5,987 nucleotides of DNA from SG8-41 sp964521405 (GTDB lineage Bacteria; Pseudomonadota; Gammaproteobacteria; Burkholderiales; SG8-41). The stretch is from assembly GCA_964521405.1 (NCBI GenBank), contig CAZFRR010000058.1:1-5987 (forward strand), read 5' to 3'. This document shows positions 1-4,501 of this stretch, one piece after another (positions within the stretch are counted from its first letter, which is position 1; each line of letters begins with the position of its first letter). A model generated the notes under the pieces. It was not told the origin of the DNA and searched no databases. It saw only the letters and a list, made by a program, of their open reading frames with translations. Both the position numbers and the translations under genes were made by a program.

Positions 1-189
1 GCGGCTATCGTCAACAAGCTCAACGCCGAGATGGTGAAGGTGTTCAAGCGCCCGGACGTGCAGAAGCGGCTCACCGACATGGGCGCGGAGTACGTGGGCA
101 GCTCGCCGCAGGAGCACAGCAAGCAGCTCGCAAACGACGTCAGGACGTGGGCGAAGTGGGTGAAGGATACGGGCGTGCGCGTGGAGTAA
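1..189 (+). CDS. TctC/Bug-family periplasmic solute receptor, C-terminal fragment (5' end outside window)
   Basis: The frame is open from base 1 and ends with TAA at 187-189, giving the last 62 residues of a protein that begins outside the window. The segment reads AAIVNKLNAEMVKVFKRPDV..., then MGAEYVGSSPQE and WAKWVKDTGV. This is the standard C-terminal lobe of Bug/TctC receptors, with the 'IV.KLN.E' helix, the 'RPDV..RL...G.E.VGSSP.E' turn and the final helix ending in 'WVKD.G'. The complete gene at 214-1182 ends in the same pattern (AIVNKLSAEV, VGSTPKE, WSKVIKDAGI). The family binds small anions, often di- or tricarboxylates, in the periplasm. The ligand cannot be inferred from this part. 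The next gene starts only 24 bp downstream on the same strand, so the two are probably co-transcribed. Confidence 0.9.
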   Translation, partial: AAIVNKLNAEMVKVFKRPDVQKRLTDMGAEYVGSSPQEHSKQLANDVRTWAKWVKDTGVRVE

Positions 190-213
190 CGGCGCCCGCA
201 GGAGATAGCCGGC

Positions 214-1182
214 ATGAAGCTTCGTTGCATTCCAGCAATTGCACTGGCGGCATTCGCCACGGCTGCCTTTTCCCAGGACGCCGCCAACTATCCCAGCCGG
301 CCGATCCGCATGATCGTGCCGTTTGCGCCGGGCGGCGGCCTCGACATCAGCACGCGGCTGATCGGGCAGAAGCTGACCGAGAAATGGGGACAGAACGTCG
401 TGGTCGATTCGCGCCCCGGCGCCGCGACCATCGTCGGGACGGAGATCGCGTCCAAGGCCGCACCGGATGGCTACACCGTGCTGATGATCACGACGACGTT
501 CGCGATCAATCCGGGCTTGTATCCCAAGCTGCCGTACGACCCGGGCAGGGATTTCACGCCCGTCACGCAGTTGAATTTCCAGCCCAACGTGGTCGTCGTT
601 ACGCCTTCTTTCGCGGCCAGGTCCATCAAGGACCTGATCGCGCTGGCGAAGGCCAAACCGGGCGAGCTGACGTTCGCGACCCCCGGCGCCGGCTCTGCGC
701 CCCACCTCGCAGCCGAAATGTTCCAGCGCGCGGCGGGCGTCAGCATGATCCACGTGCCCTACAAGGGTATCCCGCCCGCCGTGACCGACGTCATCGGGGG
801 ACGCGTCACCATGCTGTTCACGACGACGATATCCGCCGCGCCGCACATCAAGGCGGGCAAGCTGCGCGCGGTCGCGATCACCAGCGGCAGGCGCCAGCCA
901 AGCATGCCCGACGTTCCGACCATCGGCGAGACGCTGCCCGGCTACCGTGCGGAGGCATTCCAGGGAATGGTCGTTCCCGCGGGCGTCCCGCAGGCGATCG
1001 TCAACAAGCTGTCGGCGGAGGTCGCGCGCATCGTGCGGTTGCCGGACGTGGCCGAGCGGTTTCAGCTCGACGGCGCGGAACCGGTGGGAAGCACACCGAA
1101 GGAATTCGCGGCTTTTCTGAGAGCCGAGATGCAGAAGTGGAGCAAAGTCATCAAAGACGCGGGCATCAAGCCGGAACAGTGA
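214..1182 (+). CDS. TctC/Bug-family periplasmic solute receptor, complete
   Basis: The predicted 322-residue product has the usual family length (about 315-330). An ATG at 214 is preceded by CAGGAG at 199-204, nine bases away, which supports this start over the longer overlapping frame from 147. Residues 1-20 form a signal peptide (basic MKLR, hydrophobic IPAIALAAFATAAF, likely cleavage after S20 before QDAANYPSRP). Family landmarks in order are the ligand loop VPFAPGGGLDI (35-45), PDGYT (84-88), PGAGSAPHLAAE (157-168), HVPYKG (180-185), MPDVPTIGE (231-239) and a C-terminal lobe with VGSTPKE (291-297). The mature protein should act in the periplasm as the extracytoplasmic receptor of a TctABC-type transporter or as a sensor partner. 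No TctA/TctB genes are nearby and the ligand is unknown. Its TGA stop is the first three bases of the first 18-bp repeat unit at 1180. Confidence 0.93.
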   Translation: MKLRCIPAIALAAFATAAFSQDAANYPSRPIRMIVPFAPGGGLDISTRLIGQKLTEKWGQNVVVDSRPGAATIVGTEIASKAAPDGYTVLMITTTFAINPGLYPKLPYDPGRDFTPVTQLNFQPNVVVVTPSFAARSIKDLIALAKAKPGELTFATPGAGSAPHLAAEMFQRAAGVSMIHVPYKGIPPAVTDVIGGRVTMLFTTTISAAPHIKAGKLRAVAITSGRRQPSMPDVPTIGETLPGYRAEAFQGMVVPAGVPQAIVNKLSAEVARIVRLPDVAERFQLDGAEPVGSTPKEFAAFLRAEMQKWSKVIKDAGIKPEQ

Positions 1183-1215
1183 ATCGTCTTAGGGGACTGA
1201 ATCGTCTTAGGGGAC
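1180..1215 (+). repeat. Two perfect tandem copies of an 18-bp unit at the start of the REP-like element
   Basis: TGAATCGTCTTAGGGGAC occurs at 1180-1197 and again, identically and without spacer, at 1198-1215. The first unit begins with the stop codon of the upstream Bug gene. The second unit runs directly into AGACCACTAAG, completing the element core. The right part of the unit (TAGGGGAC) is shared with the duplication at 4291-4326, while the left part is not. Confidence 0.9.
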
Positions 1216-1283
1216 AGACCACTAAGCACGAAAGCGCGTTGATCTACCAGCAAATCACCGCTTAGTGGTCTGTCCCCTAAGAC
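1204..1283. repeat. Inverted pair of REP-like elements (REPIN-like), between convergent genes
   Basis: The 24 bases at 1204-1227 are perfectly complementary to 1260-1283, with a 32-base spacer (1228-1259) in which I see no feature. Each arm contains the core TAGGGGACAGACCACTAAG (1208-1226) or its reverse complement (1261-1279). A single arm can also fold on itself: CTTAG pairs with CTAAG, then a G·A mismatch, two G-C pairs and the loop ACAGA. A small hairpin with an internal mismatch, present as an inverted pair, is the architecture described for REP/REPIN repeats mobilised by RAYT (TnpA_REP) transposases. No such transposase lies in this window. The large stem sits between two convergent genes and could also act as a bidirectional transcription terminator, though there is no T-tract. 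Confidence 0.8.
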
Positions 1284-1295
1284 CCATTGTGTCGC

Positions 1296-2270
1296 CTAGC
1301 GCTCTCCGCGGATGTCCGCTGCCTTGATGATCCTGGCCGTGGTGGCCATATCGGCCTTGACGAAGGCAGCGGTCTCCTGGGGAGAGGAGCCCACGACTTC
1401 CACTCCCAGGTTGGAAAATCTTTCTTTGACTTCAGGCCTGGCGAGCGCGCGCAGCACTTCGCGGTTTACCTGGTCGACAATCGCCCTCGACGTTTTTGCG
1501 GGCGCAAACATGGCCGCGGTCGACGCCGACTCGTATCCGGGCAGTCCGCCGGCAGCCGCTACGGTCGGCAATCCGGGGAGCACGGGAGAGGGGGCCGCCG
1601 TGCTGACTGCGAGCGCCCGCAATCTGCCGGCCTTGATGTGCGGCGTCACGCCGCTCGAACTGCCGAACATCACTTGTATCTGGTTGCCCAGCAGGGCATT
1701 GACCGCGAGCCCGCTGCTCTTGTACGGCACGTGCGTGATCTTGACGCCTGCCATGAGATTGAACAATTCCGATGACAGGTGCGTCGAAGCGCCGATCGCG
1801 CCCGCGCCATAATTGAGTTCGCCCGGCTTTGCCCTGGCCAGGGCGATCAATTCCTTGACCGACGTTACCGGCAGCGACGGATGCACGACCAGGATGTTGG
1901 GCGCGCGGCTGATCACCGAAATCGGCGCGAAATCCTTGACCGGATCGAACGGCATCTTCTGCAGCAGCGGCCCGCGCCAGAGGCCGTCCGTCATGACCAG
2001 CAGGGTGTGGCCGTCGGGCGTCGCCCTGGCGACGGTTTCACTGGCGACGATCGTGCTGCCGCGATTCTCCACGACTATCTGCCAGCCTGCGCCGTCCGTG
2101 AGCCCTTGCGCGATGACCCGCGTCGCGAAATCGGTACTGGCGCCTACCCCGGTAGTGAGGAAGCGCATGGTCTTCGTCGGATAATTCTGGCCGGCTGCCG
2201 CATCCGCGCCCGGCATCGTCATCGACAGCACGCACGCGCCTGCCACGAAGTGCTTTGCCGATATGAACAT
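1296..2270 (-). CDS. TctC/Bug-family periplasmic solute receptor with an atypical ligand loop
   Basis: The 324-residue product starts at the ATG at 2270. AGGAG (complement of 2280-2284) lies nine bases upstream, and a signal peptide begins at this Met (MFISAKHFVAGACVLSMTMPGADA, likely cleavage after A24). The frame stays open for 18 more codons upstream, but these would place a polar stretch ahead of the signal. Family landmarks are QNYPTKTMRF (28-37), PDGHTL (85-90), HPSLPVTSVKELIALARAKPGE (130-151), HVPYKS (180-185), LPGLPTV (231-237) and VGSSPQET (293-300). The loop normally reading PFxPGGxxD is here LTTGVGASTDF (38-48), lacking the usual proline and glycine run. This may mean a different ligand. 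The gene converges with the Bug gene at 214-1182, and the repeat pair 1204-1283 lies between their stops. Confidence 0.92.
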   Translation of the reverse strand: MFISAKHFVAGACVLSMTMPGADAAAGQNYPTKTMRFLTTGVGASTDFATRVIAQGLTDGAGWQIVVENRGSTIVASETVARATPDGHTLLVMTDGLWRGPLLQKMPFDPVKDFAPISVISRAPNILVVHPSLPVTSVKELIALARAKPGELNYGAGAIGASTHLSSELFNLMAGVKITHVPYKSSGLAVNALLGNQIQVMFGSSSGVTPHIKAGRLRALAVSTAAPSPVLPGLPTVAAAGGLPGYESASTAAMFAPAKTSRAIVDQVNREVLRALARPEVKERFSNLGVEVVGSSPQETAAFVKADMATTARIIKAADIRGER

Positions 2271-2279
2271 GATGGTCTT

Positions 2280-2284
2280 CTCCT
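2280..2284 (-). promoter_or_regulatory. Ribosome binding site AGGAG fixing the start of the minus-strand Bug gene
   Basis: Read on the minus strand, AGGAG lies nine bases before the ATG at 2270. No comparable site precedes the longer upstream start at 2324, so this site decides the start codon. Confidence 0.7.
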
Positions 2285-2333
2285 GAACGATCTGCCTGAC
2301 TGACTGTGTAGCCCGAGTTGCCACAGCGCGCGT

Positions 2334-2358
2334 CTTAGGGGGCAGTCTTTCCCCTAAG
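2334..2358. repeat. Diverged solitary copy of the REP-like element (hairpin)
   Basis: CTTAGGGG (2334-2341) and CCCCTAAG (2351-2358) are perfectly complementary around the nine-base loop GCAGTCTTT. Outside the stem a T·G wobble and a G-C pair extend it. On the minus strand it begins CTTAGGGGAAAGAC, close to CTTAGGGGACAGAC of the intact elements. On the plus strand it is preceded by GT, as in the arm at 1204. It forms the last codons and stop of the truncated gene at 2335-2484 and may weakly terminate minus-strand transcription. Confidence 0.7.
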
Positions 2359-2484
2359 GCCGATCGCGCGATCGTTCGCGCAGAGCTCTCCGGGATGAGA
2401 GCCGATCGGGGTTATTTTCACGTTCTGGGCGAGCGCCGGGAATGCGGCGAGCGCAAGGACAATGGCTGCACAAGCGGTCTTCAT
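2335..2484 (-). pseudogene. N-terminal remnant of a secreted MBL-fold metallohydrolase gene, cut by a repeat
   Basis: On the minus strand, GGGAGG (complement of 2491-2496) lies six bases before an ATG at 2484. The 49-codon frame encodes a clear signal peptide, MKTACAAIVLALAAFPALA, with cleavage before Q20. It continues QNVKITPIGSHPGELCANDRAI. The pattern VKITPxGSHxGExCxNDRA is one I recognise from the first strand of a group of secreted MBL-fold (beta-lactamase-like) hydrolases of Betaproteobacteria. The match is from memory and not searched. After DRAI the frame enters the repeat at 2334-2358 and stops, so the metal-binding HxHxDH region and over 80% of the expected protein are missing. It starts 36 bp after the stop of the cyclodeaminase-family gene, so the two probably formed an operon. 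An alternative is a real short secreted peptide, but the repeat at the breakpoint argues for truncation. Confidence 0.65.
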
Positions 2485-2490
2485 GTCTTT

Positions 2491-2496
2491 CCTCCC
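2491..2496 (-). promoter_or_regulatory. Strong ribosome binding site GGGAGG upstream of the truncated metallohydrolase start
   Basis: The complement of CCTCCC reads GGGAGG six bases before the ATG at 2484. Its preservation, within a 37-bp gap after the upstream gene, is the main reason to accept this otherwise short frame as a true gene start. Confidence 0.65.
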
Positions 2497-2520
2497 GGTG
2501 AAGTTGAAGCCTACGCGTTA

Positions 2521-3570
2521 CTACGGCACGACGTCCTCCGTAAACCACTCTCCCGGAAGCTCCCGTCCGGCGCCGGCTTCCCGCGCCTTGCGGTAGAGCG
2601 CGGCGCCCGCAGCGGCGAACTGAAGCCCGATGCCGGTGAGGTTGAGAAAGCAGCTCCGCTGCTCCGGCGATTTCCGTCCCGGCGCCATGCCCGCGATGAG
2701 CTCACCCAGCGTCGGCGCCCGCGCGGTGATGTCCTCGATGCCGGCGATGGCGTGCCGAACCTTTGGCAGCGTGACGCCGCGCGTGACGCTGGTATGAGCT
2801 TTCGCGCTGCGGTCGTGGATCGCCACGAGATCGGCGCGCCGCACCGCCTCCGGCGGGAGCTCCTGGCCGCGTATGGTGCCGACGTGCATGCCCGGCTCGA
2901 GCCAGTCGGCGAGGAACACGTGCCCGTTCGAGTTCGTCGCGCAGAGGACGATCCCCGCGCCGCGCACGGCTTCCTCGGGCGTGGCCACCGCGCGCATCGG
3001 GATGCCGGTCTTCGCGGTGAGTTCGGCGCAGAAGGCTTCGCGCTTTTCGCGCGTGGGGCTGTAGCAGCGGATGACCTCCACCTTGCGCAGCGCGGCGATC
3101 GCCATGACCTGCGCGCCCGCCTGCCACCCGGCGCCGATCAGCCCGACGCTCGACGCATCGGAACGCGCCAGGTACTTCACGCCCAGCGCAGACGCGGCGC
3201 CGACGCGCATGCGCTGGAGCACGCCGTCGGGAAATATCGCGAGCGGCTCGCCGGTATGCGTGCTGAACAGGAGCACGAGCCCGGTGTAGCGGCCGCCGGG
3301 CGCGAGCGGCAGCTTCACCTGCCGCTGATTGCCGAAGGAAATGATGTCCGAATTGAGGCGCACCGCCCCGACGCCCGCGCTGGGGAGCACCCCGCCCATG
3401 AGCTTCAACGCATAGACCGCGTCGGCGCGGGCGGTCGTGGTCACCGCGTCGCTGCGGTGGGCGCTTGCCGCGCGCTCGTGGGCCAGCTCGCGGTACGCGT
3501 CCTCGAGAGCGCTCATGCACTCGCGCATCGGCAACAGGGCTTCGGCATCGTCGTTCGATAGCAGGAGCAT
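2521..3570 (-). CDS. Ornithine cyclodeaminase/mu-crystallin family NAD(P)-dependent protein
   Basis: The predicted product has 349 residues, close to the family's usual 310-350. I chose the ATG at 3570 because homologous family starts look like MLLLSNDDAEALLPM. The open frame reaches back to 3681, but the extra 37 residues (MRRRCGMAAASLVP...) are low-complexity and lie over the promoter region. The ribosome site before 3570 is weak. Visible parts are an N-terminal dimerisation/substrate region with YALKLMGG (53-60, K56 at the usual Lys position), RVGAASALGVKYLA (122-135, the RTGA-like substrate-binding helix), and a Rossmann fold opening with VGLIGAGWQAGAQ (142-154, GxGxxA nucleotide motif). 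Family members include ornithine cyclodeaminase, lysine cyclodeaminase, alanine dehydrogenase and ketimine reductases. The segment where true cyclodeaminases have VGGDxPGK reads VGTIRGQELPPEA (230-242), without the catalytic Asp. A ketimine reductase or amino-acid dehydrogenase role is therefore more likely than ornithine cyclodeamination, but the substrate is unknown. Confidence 0.9.
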   Translation of the reverse strand: MLLLSNDDAEALLPMRECMSALEDAYRELAHERAASAHRSDAVTTTARADAVYALKLMGGVLPSAGVGAVRLNSDIISFGNQRQVKLPLAPGGRYTGLVLLFSTHTGEPLAIFPDGVLQRMRVGAASALGVKYLARSDASSVGLIGAGWQAGAQVMAIAALRKVEVIRCYSPTREKREAFCAELTAKTGIPMRAVATPEEAVRGAGIVLCATNSNGHVFLADWLEPGMHVGTIRGQELPPEAVRRADLVAIHDRSAKAHTSVTRGVTLPKVRHAIAGIEDITARAPTLGELIAGMAPGRKSPEQRSCFLNLTGIGLQFAAAGAALYRKAREAGAGRELPGEWFTEDVVP

Positions 3571-3608
3571 CTTGTGGCTCGTGTAGATTGTTGTAGCATC
3601 CGGGCGGT

Positions 3609-3620
3609 GGGCGCGCGCCC
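3609..3620. repeat. Perfect 12-bp palindrome GGGCGCGCGCCC in the divergent promoter region
   Basis: The sequence is self-complementary without mismatch and lies just upstream of the candidate -35 box at 3623. It could be an operator. At this GC content, short alternating GC palindromes also arise by chance. Confidence 0.35.
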
Positions 3621-3695
3621 GGCTGACGCGACATCGCGAGGGTACTAGACTGGCGGCCGCCATGCCACACCGGCGACGCATTCAAGGCTATTGGC

Positions 3696-3700
3696 AGGAG
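3696..3700 (+). promoter_or_regulatory. Ribosome binding site AGGAG fixing the start of the fourth Bug gene
   Basis: AGGAG lies five bases before the ATG at 3706. The alternative TTG at 3691 has no such site and would overlap this one, so the ATG is preferred. Confidence 0.7.
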
Positions 3701-3705
3701 ACATC

Positions 3706-4347
3706 ATGAGACTCGAACGCATCCTCTTCGGCGCGGCGCTGCTCGGTCTTGCGACCGCGGCCCAGCCGCAGGCATGGTCGCCGCAGAAGAACGTCGAGAT
3801 CGTGGTCGCCAACAGCCCCGGCGGCAGCAACGACAGGACGGCACGCCAGGTCGAGAGCTTTCTCGCGAAGCTCAAGCTGGTGACGGTGCCGATCAACGTG
3901 GTGAACAAGCCGGGCGGCGGCGGCGCGATCGCCTACGAGTATGTCAACCAGCACGCCGGGAATCCGCACTACCTGCTGGTCGCCACCCCGGCGCTGCTGC
4001 TGTCCCATATCGCGGGCACGGGCAGGCTGACCTACACCGACTTCAGTCCCGTCGCTTCGCTCTTCAACGACTACTACGTCTTCGCCGTGAACGCGGACTC
4101 ACCGATGCGCGGCGGCCGGGACCTCGTCGATCGCCTGAAAAAAGACCCGCAATCGATCGCCATGGGCTTTCCCATCGGCTTGAGCCAGAACCAGGTCGGC
4201 GCGGCGCAGCTGCTGAAGGCGATCGGCCGCAAGCCGACCGAGTTGAAGGCCGTCGTCTTCAAAGGCACCTCGGAGGCGGCCACCGCCTTGATAGCACGGA
4301 TAGGGGACATAGCACGGATAGGGGACAGACCACTAAGGAAGGTCTGA
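3706..4347 (+). pseudogene. TctC/Bug-family receptor gene truncated by a REP-like repeat
   Basis: The frame encodes 213 residues against about 320 expected for the family. The N-terminus is normal: a signal peptide (MRLERILFGAALLGLATAAQPQA), then NVEIVVANSPGGSNDRTARQ (29-48, ligand loop), VVNKPGGGGAIAYEYV (65-80), TDFSPVASLFNDYYVFAV (111-128) and VVFKGTSEAATAL (183-195), which is the conserved segment before the second half of the binding cleft. From codon 196 the protein becomes IARIGD IARIGD RPLRKV and stops, because translation enters the 18-bp tandem repeat and element core at 4291-4337. The C-terminal lobe (about 110 residues) is missing and I do not find it downstream. A secreted product might be made, but it could not close around a ligand. 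The upstream promoter and ribosome site look intact, which suggests recent damage. Confidence 0.85.
4291..4337 (+). repeat. REP-like element copy with an 18-bp tandem duplication, at the Bug gene breakpoint
   Basis: ATAGCACGGATAGGGGAC occurs at 4291-4308 and 4309-4326 without spacer, followed by AGACCACTAAG (4327-4337). The 19-bp core TAGGGGACAGACCACTAAG (4319-4337) is identical to 1208-1226. The ten bases to its left differ from those at the first locus, but they are duplicated together with TAGGGGAC in the same way. The duplication is in frame and encodes IARIGD twice. I see no inverted partner arm nearby apart from CCCTAAG at 4445-4451, which could be a remnant or chance. Confidence 0.85.
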
Positions 4348-4440
4348 ACAACCCCGCGTTCGTCACTCCGGCGAAAGCCGGAGTCCAGTGAAATCAACGT
4401 GCTCCTGGATCCCGGCTTTCGCCGGGATGACTTGTTCAGA
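4343..4440. repeat. Second paired-hairpin repeat (REPIN-like, GTCAxTCCGGCGAAAGCC type)
   Basis: Two hairpins face each other. ACTCCGGC-GAAA-GCCGGAGT (4365-4384) and ATCCCGGC-TTTC-GCCGGGAT (4409-4428) each have a perfect 8-bp stem and a 4-base loop. Each is flanked by GTCA and CCAG or their complements, so the 27-bp blocks 4362-4388 and 4405-4431 are inverted copies separated by 16 bases. An outer 9-bp inverted repeat, TCTGAACAA (4343-4351) and TTGTTCAGA (4432-4440), encloses the pair. Repeats of the form GTCATTCCCGCGAAAGCGGGAATCCAG are widespread in beta- and gammaproteobacterial intergenic regions, and the hairpin resembles the neisserial dRS3 type. Frames through it give the familiar artefact peptides VTPAKAGVQ and LDPGFRRDD. 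It lies between the broken Bug gene and the stop of the convergent TPP enzyme gene and may stop transcripts from both sides. Confidence 0.85.
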
Positions 4441-4501
4441 GTTACCCTAAGCGCTTCCAGGTATTGGCTCGGACCGAGGCGCCCCCTTCTTACCTTCCGT
4501 G
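4441..4501. other. Short gap between repeat and TPP enzyme stop; nothing recognised
   Basis: These 61 bases contain no supported gene or terminator. CCCTAAG at 4445-4451 resembles the end of the REP-like element, and CTCGGACCGAG is a small palindrome. Neither is convincing alone. Confidence 0.3.

Larger units (their letters stand above)
3571..3705. promoter_or_regulatory. Divergent intergenic region between the cyclodeaminase-family gene and the fourth Bug gene
   Basis: The 135 bp separate two genes reading away from each other, so promoters for both should lie here. For the plus strand the best candidate is CTGACG (3623-3628), 17 bp, TAGACT (3646-3651), with four of six matches in each box. 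For the minus strand I see no convincing -35/-10 pair, although the AT-richer stretch near 3580-3600 could hold a -10. A perfect GC palindrome lies at 3609-3620. Confidence 0.4.

Noticed and set aside
147..1265. A 372-codon open frame on the plus strand overlapping the second Bug gene
   Set aside because: It is rich in Arg, Gly and His, matches no family I know, and overlaps a clear Bug gene with signal peptide and ribosome site in another frame. Long spurious frames are expected at this GC content.
1180..1283. A CRISPR-like array suggested by the repeated TCTTAGGGGAC
   Set aside because: Only two tandem units without spacers and one inverted copy are present. There is no regular repeat-spacer pattern and there are no cas genes.
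2295..2308. Direct repeats of TGAC upstream of the minus-strand Bug gene
   Set aside because: Two four-base copies are too short to call an operator, and no promoter boxes with proper spacing were found around them.
2361..2374. 14-bp palindrome CGATCGCGCGATCG
   Set aside because: It lies inside the native coding part of the truncated metallohydrolase (NDRAI codons), so it is explained by codons and GC-rich composition, not by an operator.
2395..3561. A 388-codon plus-strand frame opposite the cyclodeaminase-family gene
   Set aside because: It is antisense to a well-supported gene, is dominated by Arg, Ala, His and Asp, and has no recognisable motif.
2702..3685. A 327-codon minus-strand frame within the cyclodeaminase-family gene
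   Set aside because: It is a frame-shifted reading of the same strand with repeated Arg/Gly/Ala runs. The GxGxxA and RxGA motifs are in the other frame.
3774..4391. A plus-strand frame ending in VTPAKAGVQ
   Set aside because: It is an alternative frame of the broken Bug gene that runs into the hairpin repeat. VTPAKAGVQ is a known artefact peptide of this repeat type.
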